DNA from: Lysobacter alkalisoli
GTDB lineage: Bacteria; Pseudomonadota; Gammaproteobacteria; Xanthomonadales; Xanthomonadaceae
Direction: 5' to 3'
Length of the DNA: 64,000 nt
NCBI RefSeq assembly: GCF_006547045.1
Contig: NZ_CP041242.1
Span: 563,501-627,500 of the forward strand
The position numbers were made by a program, and so were the translations under genes. Of this stretch, positions 49,474 through 58,721 are shown piece by piece. The notes beneath the pieces are model-generated. The model did not search any database, was not told the origin of the DNA, and worked only from the letters and a program-made list of their open reading frames with translations. Within the stretch, counting starts at the first letter, position 1, and every line of letters starts with the position of its first letter.

Positions 49474-50730
49474 TCAGCCTTCGAAAGGCGACAGCTTCTT
49501 CTTCATCGCCACATTCTTGAGCGTCACATACTTCGGCAATCCATCCCGCCCATACGGCGGCGGCGCCTCGCCGCGGATCAGCGGTTCGAGGTAGCGGCGC
49601 GCGCTGGCGGTGATGCCATAGCCGTCCTTGCGGATGAAGCCGGCGGGCATCTTCTTTTCGTGGTTGGCGATCTTCTCCAACGGCGCCGGTTCGATCTTCC
49701 AGCGGTAGGGCGCGTCGCTGGTACGCACGATCACCGGCATCACCGAGTTCATGCCTTTCAGCGCGTATTCGACCGCCTTGCGGCCGACGGCCTGGGCCTG
49801 GTCGAGGTCGGTCTTGCTGGCGAGGTGGCGGGCGGAGCGCTGCAGGTAGTCGGGCAGGGTCCAGTGGACCTTGTAGCCGAGGGCGTCCTTGACCCGGCCG
49901 GCCAGGTGCGAGGCGACGCCGCCGAGCTGGGTGTGGCCGAAGGAGTCCTTGCCGCCACCGGCATCGGCGACGAACTTGCCGTCTCCGGTCTGGATGCCCT
50001 CGCTGGCGACGACCACGCAGTAGCCGACGCGCTCGACGGTGGCCTTCACCTTTTCGAAGAAGTCGGCCTCGTCATACGGGCGCTCGGGGAACAGGATCAG
50101 GTGCGGGGCGGCATCGCGGCCGTCGCCGGCCAGGCCGGCCGCGGCGGCCAGCCAGCCCGCGTGGCGGCCCATCGCCTCGTACACGAATACTTTGGTCGAA
50201 GTCTCGGCCATTGCCGCTACGTCCAGCGCGGCCTCGCGCACTGACACGGCGGTGTACTTGGCCGCTGAGCCGAAGCCAGGACAGCAGTCGGTGACCGCAA
50301 GGTCGTTGTCGACGGTCTTGGGCACGCCGATGCAGGTCAGCGGGTAGTCGAATTCGGTCGCCAGCTTCGACACCTTCAGCGCGGTGTCGGCCGAGTCGTT
50401 GCCGCCGTTGTAGAGGAAGTAGCGCACGTCGTGGGCGCGCAGCACCTCGAGCAGGCGCTCGTAGCGGGCGCGATCGGCCTCCAGCGACTTGAGCTTGACC
50501 CGGCACGAGCCGAACGCGCCGCCCGGCGTATGGGCGAGGGCGCGGATGGCGGCGGCCGACTCCTTGGAGGTGTCGATCAACTCCTCGCGCAGGGCGCCGA
50601 GGATGCCGTTACGGGCCGCCAGCACCTTGACCTTGCGCGCGCGCGCGGCCTGGATCACCGCTGAGGCAGTGGCGTTGATGACGGCGGTGACACCGCCGGA
50701 CTGGGCGTAGAGCAGGGTTCCCTGGGCCAT
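49474..50730 (-). CDS. pfp: Pyrophosphate-dependent 6-phosphofructokinase
   Basis: 418 residues from the ATG at 50730 with AGGAGC upstream. Phosphorylates fructose 6-phosphate, reversibly when pyrophosphate is the donor. The donor-site loop reads YNGGNDSADTA where ATP enzymes have GGDGS, and the catalytic VPKTVDNDLAVTD follows. EAMGRHAGWLAAAAGLA and VVVASEGIQTGDGKF are typical of the PPi group. PPi use is inferred from these residues and from the pyrophosphate-rich neighbourhood. It is divergent from adk. Confidence 0.92.
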   Translation of the reverse strand: MAQGTLLYAQSGGVTAVINATASAVIQAARARKVKVLAARNGILGALREELIDTSKESAAAIRALAHTPGGAFGSCRVKLKSLEADRARYERLLEVLRAHDVRYFLYNGGNDSADTALKVSKLATEFDYPLTCIGVPKTVDNDLAVTDCCPGFGSAAKYTAVSVREAALDVAAMAETSTKVFVYEAMGRHAGWLAAAAGLAGDGRDAAPHLILFPERPYDEADFFEKVKATVERVGYCVVVASEGIQTGDGKFVADAGGGKDSFGHTQLGGVASHLAGRVKDALGYKVHWTLPDYLQRSARHLASKTDLDQAQAVGRKAVEYALKGMNSVMPVIVRTSDAPYRWKIEPAPLEKIANHEKKMPAGFIRKDGYGITASARRYLEPLIRGEAPPPYGRDGLPKYVTLKNVAMKKKLSPFEG

Positions 50731-50936
50731 GTCGGCTCCTCGTGGGTGGTGTGGGACAGGGATGGGAAAATGGTCGACCTCACCGCCGTTCGGGCGGAAA
50801 TGCCGTCGCGATACGGTAAGCTGGACACCATTTTGCTCCGGCGGGAATGCCGCACGGCCCCAGTGTAGCGCCGCCGCGCGTGCGTCCGGAGCGGCGATTT
50901 CCATATTTCTATGTTTCTGTCTCTGGAGTGATGTTG

Positions 50937-51515
50937 ATGCGATTGGTACTTCTGGGCGCGCCGGGCTCCGGCAAGGGTACGCAGGCGGCCCGTCTCAAGG
51001 AACACCTGCAGGTGCCCCACGTTTCGACCGGCGACCTGCTGCGTGCCGAAGTCGCCGCCGGCAGCAAGCTCGGGCTGGAAGCGAAGGAAATCATGGCCCG
51101 CGGCGAGCTGGTCAGCGACGAAATCCTGCTCGGCATGCTGGAGGACCGCTTTTCGCGGCCGGACACGGCGGGCGGCTTCATCCTCGACGGCTACCCGCGC
51201 AACCTGGCCCAGGCCGACGCGCTGGATGCCCTGCTGGTCCGGATCGGCCAGCCGATGGACGCCGCAGTACAGCTGGAAGTGCCGACCGAACTGCTGGTCG
51301 ACCGCATCGCCGGCCGTGCCGCCCAGGAAGGCCGTGCCGACGACAATCCGGAGTCGGTGCGCAAGCGCCTGAGCATCTATAACGAGCAGACCGCGCCGGT
51401 GATCGAGTTCTATCGCCAGCATGGGCAACTGACTGTGGTCGACGGCGTCGGCGAGATGGATGAGGTGTTCACGCGGATCGTCGAGGCGATCGCGCCGGTG
51501 CGGGAGATGGGCTGA
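50937..51515 (+). CDS. adk: Adenylate kinase, short-lid form
   Basis: 192 residues from the ATG at 50937, eight bases after GGAG; an ATG at 50931 is too close to that site. It interconverts ATP, AMP and ADP. The P-loop is GAPGSGKGTQAARL, the AMP site PHVSTGDLLRAEVA and GFILDGYPRNLAQADALD. After VDRIAGRAAQEGRADDN the lid is only a short loop; the long, often zinc-binding lid of about 30 residues is missing, as in other members from this bacterial group. It shares a divergent promoter region with the PPi-phosphofructokinase gene. Confidence 0.96.
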   Translation: MRLVLLGAPGSGKGTQAARLKEHLQVPHVSTGDLLRAEVAAGSKLGLEAKEIMARGELVSDEILLGMLEDRFSRPDTAGGFILDGYPRNLAQADALDALLVRIGQPMDAAVQLEVPTELLVDRIAGRAAQEGRADDNPESVRKRLSIYNEQTAPVIEFYRQHGQLTVVDGVGEMDEVFTRIVEAIAPVREMG

Positions 51516-51534
51516 GCCCGGCCGCGTCCCAACG

Positions 51535-51564
51535 AAAACGCCCCGGTGTAAACCGGGGCGTTTT
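51535..51564. terminator. Terminator between adk and the protease gene
   Basis: AAAACGCCCCGGT / ACCGGGGCGTTTT, a perfect 13-base-pair stem with a GTAA loop, followed by TGTTTTG. It works for adk and, given the A-run on the other side, also for the converging protease gene. Confidence 0.9.
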
Positions 51565-51592
51565 GTTTTGGCGCGGTTCCAGTGTTGGCGAA

Positions 51593-52807
51593 TCAGGGAC
51601 TGGTCACCAGCGTCAGGTTGTACGCCGACAGGATTGGATTGATCGGCTGGAAGTACGAGTTGCCGCGCCTGCCGCCGGCGATCCTGCAGTTGCCGCTGCC
51701 ACCCGACAGCACGCCTTGGGCCTGGCCAGGGCCGGTGATGAACGACCCGCCCGAGTCGCCGCCTTCCGAACAGGCGCTGGTGTGGGTCAGGTTCAGAATC
51801 GTCTCGCCCGATTGATAGGTCACGGTCACGTTCTTTGCCTTGATCTCGCCGCAGCGCCATTGGGTGGTGCGCCCGGAGCGGCAGACTGCCGCGCCGACCG
51901 GGGCTTCCGTGCTGCCCGCGACGGTGATGTCGGGATTGCCCCAGCCGTAGACCTGGGGCAGCCCGGTGTGACCCGAATCCAGCTTCACCCATGCCATGTC
52001 GGGGCCGCTGTTGCCAGGGCTGGGAAAATTGGAGGCGGCGTAGCTACCGAGCCGCACACCCAACGTCCACTGCGACGGCTCGTAGTAGGTGACCTCGTTG
52101 GTGTTGCCGCAATGGCCGGCGGTGGCGAAGCCCAGCGTCGAGGAGCCCTGTCGGACCGGGAAGCCGATCGAGCAGGCGTACAGGTAGCCGTCGCCCGGGT
52201 TGCGCAGGATGCCGAAGCCGCCCTTCACGTCCATGTGCAGCTTCGGCGCCTCGTCCAGCGTTTCGAAGCGTACGGTGGCTTCGTCGACGCCGCTGCGCGC
52301 GATGAAGTCGATCGCTGCCTGTTCCGCGTTCGGCGCGATACCCACCGTTACGGTGTTGCTGGGCACGTCGACCGCCCACGTATACACGCCCTTCGGTGTC
52401 TTGTTACCCAGGGTAACAAGCAGGTCCAGATGCGCCTTGGCTGCGTTCAGTGATGCGAGGCTATGCCGCGCGTTGCGGATTTCCACACCTGCAGGCGTCT
52501 TCTGCGGCTTGAGCGAGGTGCTGGCCACCACGAACGCGTAGCTGCCATCGGCCTGCTTCTCGATCCAGCTGCCGGCGTAGTGTCGGCCCTGGGCCTTGGC
52601 CAACTGTTTTTCCTGCTGCATGGCGAGGCGTTCGGCTTTCAGATACTGCGCCAATTGCGTGCCCGACAGCCCCAGGTCACGCTGCATCGCGGCCTCGATG
52701 GCCGGGGCGACATCGTCGGCGGCGAATGCCGGAACGACGGCAGCCGCCAGGATGGCGACGGAGAGGGGCTTGAGGACGGCACGAACCTTGAAACGGGACT
52801 TCTGCAT
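51593..52807 (-). CDS. Alpha-lytic protease-like secreted serine endopeptidase (S1E)
   Basis: 404 residues from the ATG at 52807 with AGGAGC upstream. A signal peptide (to about residue 29, AVVPAFAA) and a long pro-region of about 175 residues precede a mature domain that starts near YACSIGFPVRQGSS. The triad is complete: His in FATAGHCGNT, Asp in SGPDMAWVKL, Ser in EGGDSGGSFI. VGAAVCRSGRTTQWRCGEI and QAQGVLSGG are nearly those of Lysobacter alpha-lytic protease, and six cysteines fit three disulfides. The pro-region acts as a folding catalyst in that family. It is a bacteriolytic or scavenging exoenzyme, divergent from mpl. Confidence 0.93.
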   Translation of the reverse strand: MQKSRFKVRAVLKPLSVAILAAAVVPAFAADDVAPAIEAAMQRDLGLSGTQLAQYLKAERLAMQQEKQLAKAQGRHYAGSWIEKQADGSYAFVVASTSLKPQKTPAGVEIRNARHSLASLNAAKAHLDLLVTLGNKTPKGVYTWAVDVPSNTVTVGIAPNAEQAAIDFIARSGVDEATVRFETLDEAPKLHMDVKGGFGILRNPGDGYLYACSIGFPVRQGSSTLGFATAGHCGNTNEVTYYEPSQWTLGVRLGSYAASNFPSPGNSGPDMAWVKLDSGHTGLPQVYGWGNPDITVAGSTEAPVGAAVCRSGRTTQWRCGEIKAKNVTVTYQSGETILNLTHTSACSEGGDSGGSFITGPGQAQGVLSGGSGNCRIAGGRRGNSYFQPINPILSAYNLTLVTSP

Positions 52808-52955
52808 TGAGCGAGCTCCTGATAAAGGGTTGGTGGATCCAGTCGCCGGCCGTACCGGGCCCCCTGTGGTGGCAACGGACCGGCGGACGCTAGCACACAA
52901 CTTTCGCCTGGCGTCAACCTACTTGCCGCAGGGCGGGATCGGCGACAATCCCGGC

Positions 52956-54329
52956 ATGGCGAACAAGATCCACATCCTGGGTATCGCGGGCACCTTCATG
53001 GGCGGCGTAGCCGCCCTGGCGCGTGAAATCGGTTACGAAGTAGAAGGCAGCGACCAGGCTGTCTATCCGCCCATGTCGACCCAGTTGGAGCAACTGGGTA
53101 TTGCGCTGCAGCAGGGGTATGCGCCGGAGCACATCTCGCCCGGTTGCGATGAAGTCGTGATCGGCAACGCGTTGTCGCGAGGCAACCTGGCGGTGGAGCA
53201 CGTGCTCGATGCCGGCTTGAAGTACACCTCCGGCGCGCAATGGCTGAGCGAGCGGGTGCTGCCCGGCCGCGAAACGCTGGCGGTCGCCGGCACCCACGGC
53301 AAGACCACGACCACGACGATCCTGACCTTCCTGCTGCAGGCCGCCGGGCGTGAGCCGGGATTCCTGATCGGCGGTGTGGCCGAGGATTTCGGGATGTCGG
53401 CACGCATCGGCACGGGGCGTGAATTCGTGGTCGAAGCCGACGAGTACGACACCGCGTTCTTCGACAAACGCAGCAAGTTCGTTCACTACCGGCCGCAGGT
53501 CGCAATCCTCAACAACCTGGAATTCGACCACGCCGACATCTTCGACGACGTGGCCGCGATCCAGCGCCAGTTCCACCATCTTGTGCGCACCGTGCCGCGC
53601 CGTGGCCGGTTGATCGTCAATGGCGAGGACGAGCGCCTGGCCGAAGTACTGGCGATGGGGTGCTGGACGCCGGTCGAGCGCTTCGGCCTCGATATTGAAG
53701 GCCTCGACTGGACCGCGCGCCTGCTCGCCGATGACGGGAGTGCCTTTGTCGTCATCCACGAGGGCGGCGAGCTGGGCGAGGTGCGCTGGCCGCTGCTCGG
53801 CCGACACAACGTGATGAATGCGCTTGCGGCGCTGGCGGCGTGCAATGCGGTCGGCGTCGACGTGAAGGGCGTGCTGGCGGCGCTGGCGGAGTTTCGCAGC
53901 GTCAAGCGGCGGATGGAGTTGCTCGGCGAAGTGCATGGAGTGACGGTCTACGACGACTTCGCCCACCACCCGACCGCGATCGCCACCACTCTCGCCGGGC
54001 TCCGCGCGAAGGTCGGCGACGCGCGGATCATGGTGGCGATGGAGCCGCGCAGCAATTCGATGCGGCTGGGCGCGCATGCCGACGCGCTGGCGCCGTCGCT
54101 GGACGGTGCCGATGCGGTGGTGTTCCTGCAACGGCCGGAGCTGGCCTGGGACGCGGGCAAGGTGGTCTCGGCCCTGCGTGGAGACGGCATCGCCGTATCT
54201 GATGTCGACGCGCTGATCGGCCGCCTGCGCGAGTGCGTGCAGCGGGGGGATCACGTGGTCTTCATGTCCAACGGCGGTTTCGACGGCGCACCGCGGCGGT
54301 TCCTGGCGACACTTCGCGAATCGGCCTGA
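52956..54329 (+). CDS. mpl: UDP-N-acetylmuramate:L-Ala-gamma-D-Glu-meso-DAP ligase
   Basis: 457 residues. It reattaches recycled murein tripeptide to UDP-MurNAc with ATP. The Mur ligase fold is plain: N-terminal IHILGIAGTFMGGVAALARE, ATP loop VAGTHGKTTTTTIL, VEADEYDTAFFDKRSKFVHY, LNNLEFDHADIFD and VYDDFAHHPTAI. The TFMGG and AFFDKRSKF sequences point to Mpl rather than MurC. The start at 52956 begins the family sequence and lies 148 bases from the divergent protease start. No recycling permease is nearby. Confidence 0.95.
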   Translation: MANKIHILGIAGTFMGGVAALAREIGYEVEGSDQAVYPPMSTQLEQLGIALQQGYAPEHISPGCDEVVIGNALSRGNLAVEHVLDAGLKYTSGAQWLSERVLPGRETLAVAGTHGKTTTTTILTFLLQAAGREPGFLIGGVAEDFGMSARIGTGREFVVEADEYDTAFFDKRSKFVHYRPQVAILNNLEFDHADIFDDVAAIQRQFHHLVRTVPRRGRLIVNGEDERLAEVLAMGCWTPVERFGLDIEGLDWTARLLADDGSAFVVIHEGGELGEVRWPLLGRHNVMNALAALAACNAVGVDVKGVLAALAEFRSVKRRMELLGEVHGVTVYDDFAHHPTAIATTLAGLRAKVGDARIMVAMEPRSNSMRLGAHADALAPSLDGADAVVFLQRPELAWDAGKVVSALRGDGIAVSDVDALIGRLRECVQRGDHVVFMSNGGFDGAPRRFLATLRESA

Positions 54330-54361
54330 AGGCTGCCGGCATCCCGCGTACACTGGGGCCG

Positions 54362-54952
54362 ATGCCGGAATCCGTCCCCGCCGTCGAAGCGCTGCCCCTG
54401 TTCCCCCTGCATGCCGTGCTGCTGCCGGGTGCCTCGCTGGGCCTGCGCGTGTTCGAACCCCGCTATCTGGACCTTGTGCGCGATTGCAGTCGCAACGGCC
54501 ATGGCTTCGGCGTTTGCATGATCCTGGAAGGCGAGGAAGTCGGCGCCGTCACTTCGGCTGCTGCGTTTGGCACCGAGGCGGTGATCGAGGACTTCGGCAC
54601 CGGCGACGACGGCCTGCTGACCCTGCAGGTGCGCGGGCGGCGGCGCTTTCACGTCCATCGCGTGCGGGTGCGCGACAACGGCCTGCAGGTGGCCGAGGTG
54701 AGCTGGTGCGCGGCCGATGCGGTCGAGCCGCTGCGGCCCGAGCACGGCCTGTTGGCGACGTTGTTGCACGAAGTCATCGACAAGTTCGGCGGCGAGCATG
54801 CCGGCGCCCCCGAAGCGCGGTTCGACGATGCCGCCTGGGTCGGCTGGCGGCTGGCCGAGATGCTGCCGCTGCAGAATGTGCAGCGGCAGGCGCTGCTGCA
54901 GACCGAGGATCCGCACGAGCGTCTGCAACAGGTGCTGTCGCTGTTGCCATGA
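54362..54952 (+). CDS. LON-domain (substrate-binding domain) protein without ATPase
   Basis: 196 residues from the ATG at 54362, 32 bases after mpl. The N-terminal LON fold is seen in LPLFPLHAVLLPGASLGLRV, FEPRYLDLVRDC and the GVCMILEGEEVG strand, with a helical end (LQNVQRQALLQTEDPHERLQ). There is no AAA+ module or protease domain, so it is one of the stand-alone LON-domain proteins whose role is not settled. It is probably cotranscribed with mpl. Confidence 0.88.
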   Translation: MPESVPAVEALPLFPLHAVLLPGASLGLRVFEPRYLDLVRDCSRNGHGFGVCMILEGEEVGAVTSAAAFGTEAVIEDFGTGDDGLLTLQVRGRRRFHVHRVRVRDNGLQVAEVSWCAADAVEPLRPEHGLLATLLHEVIDKFGGEHAGAPEARFDDAAWVGWRLAEMLPLQNVQRQALLQTEDPHERLQQVLSLLP

Positions 54953-55027
54953 GTCCGGGCGTCTCAGCTCTTTCCTGCTGCGGCGTCCCCGCGACGCCTG
55001 GCGACGGAACGCGATGAAGTATCCGGG

Positions 55028-57040
55028 CTATTCGATACCGGGCGTGGTGCGCAGCCGCAGCACCGGAAGGCCGGTGGCCGGATGTGGAGCCATGATGTGT
55101 TCGAAGCCGTCCAGCGCCGCGCCGACCTGATCGAGCACTTCGCCCGGGTCGGGGTCCGGACGCCACAGCGAGGCGGCGCCGAGCGGCCGCGCCAGATGCA
55201 GGTATTGGGTGGCGCCCAGCCACAACGGCGTGCCATCGTCCAGTGCGGCCGGCGCCGGCCACAGCCGCAGCGCCTGCAGGCGGGGCCGCCCATGCGCGTC
55301 GGTCTTGGCCGCCTCGCGCACCATCAGCAGCGATTCGGCGCGCGCGTCGAGGGTGGCCGGCAGCACCGGCTGCAGCACGGCCGGGGTGTCGTCGTCGAGC
55401 AGGCCGATCGTGGCGGTCCAGTCGGTTTGCGGCTGTGCCCGCCAGCCGTCGGCTTCCAGCGCCGCCTGCAGCGGTTCCAGCGGACCAGCGACCTGGACAT
55501 CGAGCCGCCAGCGCTGGCGCGCCTCGCTTTCGTTGCGCCGTGCGGGCAGGGAGGTCCAGCTGTCCTGCCACCAGGCCTCGTGGCCGATGATCCGCACCGG
55601 AGCGGAGGCCTGGAACTTGGCCAGCAGCGGATCGGCCGCCCGTGGCGCATGCCATAGCGCTGCCACCAGGAAGCTGCCGTAGAACATCGCCGCCAGCGGC
55701 CGCATCCAGAACGAGCGTGCGACGTGGCTGCGGTAGGCCAGCCCCAGCACCAGCAGCCAGAGGATGCCGAACAAGGTGCCGCCAACCAGATCGCTGAGCC
55801 AATGCGCGCCCAGGTACAGGCGAGCGAAGCCGATCAGGGTCGTCGCCACGCCGGCGATGAGGTAAGGCCAGACCCGCCTGCGACCCGGCAACTCGCGTGC
55901 GATCAATACCGCGAAGAAGCCGAACACCACCGTCGCCATCGTCACCGCCACCGACGGGAAGCCGAATCCGACCGGCGCGGTCGGTGGGCGCGGCATCTCG
56001 ATCGCCGCCTCCAGCAGTGCAGTCAGCGCCAGTCCGAACACGATCGCGGCGATCCAGTGCGCGGCGGCCATCCAGCGTCGCCGCCATAGCAGGTAGACCA
56101 GCGTCACCGCCGCCGCAGTGCCGAGCACCGCGGTATCGCCGAGACTGGCGAGCGCTGCCATCAGTCCGTCGGCGAGGGGGTTGCGCAGGTCCCACATCCA
56201 TTCATGCACGGCCTGGTCCAATGCCAGTGGGCCGCCGCTGGCCAGCAGTGCCGCCAGCAGGGTGAACCAGGCCCAGCTGATCGCCAGCAGACAGGCCGCC
56301 AGCATCACCAGCGAGGGCGACTCGGGCCGGTTGGGATCGACCAGGGCGGCGGTGTAGCGGCTCAGCCGTGGATGCGCGCGGCTCCAGGCCAGGCCGCGCG
56401 CGAGCAGGTTGCCGGCGTGGGCGGCGAACCAGCGCCAGGTGTAGAGCACCAGTGCCCAGACCACACCGAGCGCCACCAGCAGGGCGCCGAGCACGATCAC
56501 CAACCGGTCGGCGACCGCAGCGACCGCGTCGTAGGACGCGCCCAGTGCCCAGCCCGGGGCCAGGAACAGCGCTGCCCAGGTGACTGCGGCGAACAGGCTC
56601 GGCGCCAGATAACGCGGGAATGGCATATGCAACATGCCGGCGATGGCGGGCACGAACGGCCGCACGGCGCCTACGAAGCGCGCGGTCACGATGCTCTTGA
56701 CGCCGTGGCGGCGGAACATTGTCTCGCCGCGGTCCAGCCATTGTGGGTAGCGTGAAAACGGCCAGCGCTGCCGCAACTGCGGTCCCCACAGCCGGCCGAT
56801 CCAGTAGCTCAGCGCATCGCCGAGGAAGGCGCCTGCCGCGGCCGCGACCAGCGCATACGGTCCGTTGATATGGCCGAGGCCGACCAGGGTGCCGACCGCG
56901 ATCAACAGGGGCAGCGCGGGGACCAGCAGGCCCAGGACGACCAGCGCGTCGCAGAACGCGATCAGGAAGATCAGCGCGCCCGCGGCGACAGGGTGTGCTG
57001 CGATCCAGGCGGTCGCGCTTTCGATCCAGGTCGGTTCCAT
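55028..57040 (-). CDS. DedA-PAP2-LssY fusion membrane protein
   Basis: 670 residues in three parts. Residues 1-200 are a DedA domain (FLGDALSYWIGRLWGPQL, GVKSIVTARFVGAVRPFVPA with the conserved arginines). Residues about 235-440 are a PAP2-type phosphatase domain with motif 1 LLEAAIEMPRPP and motif 3 ARLYLGAHWLSDLVGG. The rest is an LssY-like soluble domain (HEAWWQDSW, LWLGATQYLHLARPL). Motif 2 of PAP2 enzymes is normally PSGH, but here it reads FPSVAVT, without the catalytic histidine. Such fusions are thought to handle lipid carriers or envelope lipids. The altered motif leaves phosphatase activity open. Confidence 0.88.
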   Translation of the reverse strand: MEPTWIESATAWIAAHPVAAGALIFLIAFCDALVVLGLLVPALPLLIAVGTLVGLGHINGPYALVAAAAGAFLGDALSYWIGRLWGPQLRQRWPFSRYPQWLDRGETMFRRHGVKSIVTARFVGAVRPFVPAIAGMLHMPFPRYLAPSLFAAVTWAALFLAPGWALGASYDAVAAVADRLVIVLGALLVALGVVWALVLYTWRWFAAHAGNLLARGLAWSRAHPRLSRYTAALVDPNRPESPSLVMLAACLLAISWAWFTLLAALLASGGPLALDQAVHEWMWDLRNPLADGLMAALASLGDTAVLGTAAAVTLVYLLWRRRWMAAAHWIAAIVFGLALTALLEAAIEMPRPPTAPVGFGFPSVAVTMATVVFGFFAVLIARELPGRRRVWPYLIAGVATTLIGFARLYLGAHWLSDLVGGTLFGILWLLVLGLAYRSHVARSFWMRPLAAMFYGSFLVAALWHAPRAADPLLAKFQASAPVRIIGHEAWWQDSWTSLPARRNESEARQRWRLDVQVAGPLEPLQAALEADGWRAQPQTDWTATIGLLDDDTPAVLQPVLPATLDARAESLLMVREAAKTDAHGRPRLQALRLWPAPAALDDGTPLWLGATQYLHLARPLGAASLWRPDPDPGEVLDQVGAALDGFEHIMAPHPATGLPVLRLRTTPGIE

Positions 57041-57167
57041 CTGTGAATTATGGGGGAGGGCCGGCGCGAAGGCCTAGGACATTGGTGGGACAAGCCGGAC
57101 AGGGATGTTCCGCGCCCGGGTCGTACACTTGGGGCCTGCCAACGTCATCGGGACAGGCCAGGTAACC

Positions 57168-57818
57168 GTGTCAGTCGAAGTTTCCGCCCTCAAATCCGAC
57201 AGTTTCGGCCGCATCGCGCTGATGCGCGGCGAGCACGGCCTGTTTGTCCGCCGCGATCTTGTCCACGTGCCGCTGTGGCTGCGCCTGCCGGCCTGGTGGC
57301 TGGCACGGCGCGAGGCGCGCGCGCTGCAGGCGGTGGTCGGCCTCGACGCCGTGCCGCAACTGCTGGCCTGGAACGGTCGCCGGCTCGACCGCAGCTACAT
57401 GGACGGTGCCGCCATGTATCAGCGCCCGCCGCGGGGCGATCTGGTGTATTTCCGCGAAGCGCGGCGCCTGTTGCAGCGCCTGCACCGCCACGGCATCGCC
57501 CACAACGACCTTGCCAAGGAGGCCAACTGGCTGGTCCAGGCCGACGGCAGTCCCGGCATCATCGACTTCCAGCTGGCCGTGCGCGGCAACCCGCGTTCGC
57601 GCTGGATGCGCCTGCTCGCCCGCGAGGACCTGCGCCACCTGCTCAAGCACAAGCGCACCTATTGCCCGGCCGCCATCACCCCGGTCGAGCGCCGGGTGCT
57701 GAAGCGGCACTCCTGGTTGCGTGAGGTCTGGTTCGCGACCGGCAAACCGGTCTATCGCTTCGTCACCCGCCGGCTGTTGAAGTGGGAAGACAACGAGGGG
57801 CAGGGGCCGAAGCCGTGA
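57168..57818 (+). CDS. Small kinase-like protein (Kdo/RIO-type fold)
   Basis: 216 residues from a GTG at 57168 with AGGTAA upstream; an ATG 21 codons earlier is possible. The C-lobe of a protein-kinase-like fold is visible: LQRLHRHGIAHNDLAKEANW holds the catalytic HND and the following Asn, and SPGIIDFQLAVRG has DFQ where kinases have DFG. The N-lobe is reduced (SFGRIALMRGEHGLFVRRDL). Members of this group phosphorylate lipopolysaccharide sugars or proteins; the substrate is unknown. It begins a plus-strand run of four genes ending at argD and is divergent from the DedA fusion, which affects envelope lipids. Confidence 0.78.
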   Translation: MSVEVSALKSDSFGRIALMRGEHGLFVRRDLVHVPLWLRLPAWWLARREARALQAVVGLDAVPQLLAWNGRRLDRSYMDGAAMYQRPPRGDLVYFREARRLLQRLHRHGIAHNDLAKEANWLVQADGSPGIIDFQLAVRGNPRSRWMRLLAREDLRHLLKHKRTYCPAAITPVERRVLKRHSWLREVWFATGKPVYRFVTRRLLKWEDNEGQGPKP

Positions 57819-57853
57819 CAGCCAGTAATCCACATTCAACCACTGGACTCCCC

Positions 57854-58669
57854 ATGTCTCTTTCCGGCAAAACCCTTTTCATCACCGGCGCCTCGCGCGG
57901 CATCGGCCGTGCCATCGCCCTGCGTGCCGCCCGCGATGGCGCCAACATCGCCATCGTTGCCAAGTCCGGCGTACCCAACCCCAAACTGCCGGGCACCATC
58001 CACTCCGTCGCGGCCGAGGTCGAGGCCGCCGGAGGCCGTGCGCTGCCGATCAGATGCGACATCCGCGAAGAGGAGCAGGTGACAGCCGCGGTCGCCGCGA
58101 CCGTCGATGCCTTCGGAGGCCTCGACATCCTGGTCAACAATGCCAGCGCGATCTGGCTGCGTGGCGCGCTCGACACGCCGATGAAGCGCTATGACCTGAT
58201 GCAGCAGGTGAATTCACGTGGCACCTTCCTGTGCACGCAAGCCTGTTTGCCGCACCTCCTGCAGGCCCCCAACCCGCACGTGCTGACCCTGTCGCCACCG
58301 CCCAGCCTCGATCCGAAGTGGTGGGGGCCGCACGTCGCCTACACCTACGCCAAGATGGGCATGAGCCTGCTCACGATCGGACTGGCGGCCGAGTTCGGCG
58401 CGCAGGGCGTGGCGATCAACTGCCTGTGGCCGCGCACCGTGATCGCCACCGATGCGATCCGCATGATCCCGGGCATCGATGTCGCCGGCTGTCGTACGCC
58501 GGAGATCATGGCCGACGCTGCCCATGCCGTGCTCACGCGTCCGGCCGCCGGCTTTTACGGCCGTTTCCTGATCGACGACGAGGTGCTGGGCGAAGCCGGC
58601 GTCACCGACCTGTCCGGCTACGCGGTCGACCCGTCGCAGTCGCTGCATCCCGACCTGTTTCTGGACTGA
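57854..58669 (+). CDS. Short-chain dehydrogenase/reductase (HSDL2-like)
   Basis: 271 residues from the ATG at 57854. Rossmann loop [20 protein letters not shown], the NNAS motif in [14 protein letters not shown], and the YxxxK pair in [12 protein letters not shown]. The Ser position reads [10 protein letters not shown]. The phrases [19 protein letters not shown] and [13 protein letters not shown] are those of the hydroxysteroid dehydrogenase-like 2 group, whose substrates in bacteria are not established. It starts 35 bases after the kinase-like gene. Confidence 0.9.
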   Translation: MSLSGKTLFITGASRGIGRAIALRAARDGANIAIVAKSGVPNPKLPGTIHSVAAEVEAAGGRALPIRCDIREEEQVTAAVAATVDAFGGLDILVNNASAIWLRGALDTPMKRYDLMQQVNSRGTFLCTQACLPHLLQAPNPHVLTLSPPPSLDPKWWGPHVAYTYAKMGMSLLTIGLAAEFGAQGVAINCLWPRTVIATDAIRMIPGIDVAGCRTPEIMADAAHAVLTRPAAGFYGRFLIDDEVLGEAGVTDLSGYAVDPSQSLHPDLFLD

Positions 58670-58721
58670 CGTGCCCTCGGCCAGGCATTCCCACATTCCC
58701 GCCCCCACTGGAATCGAAGCA

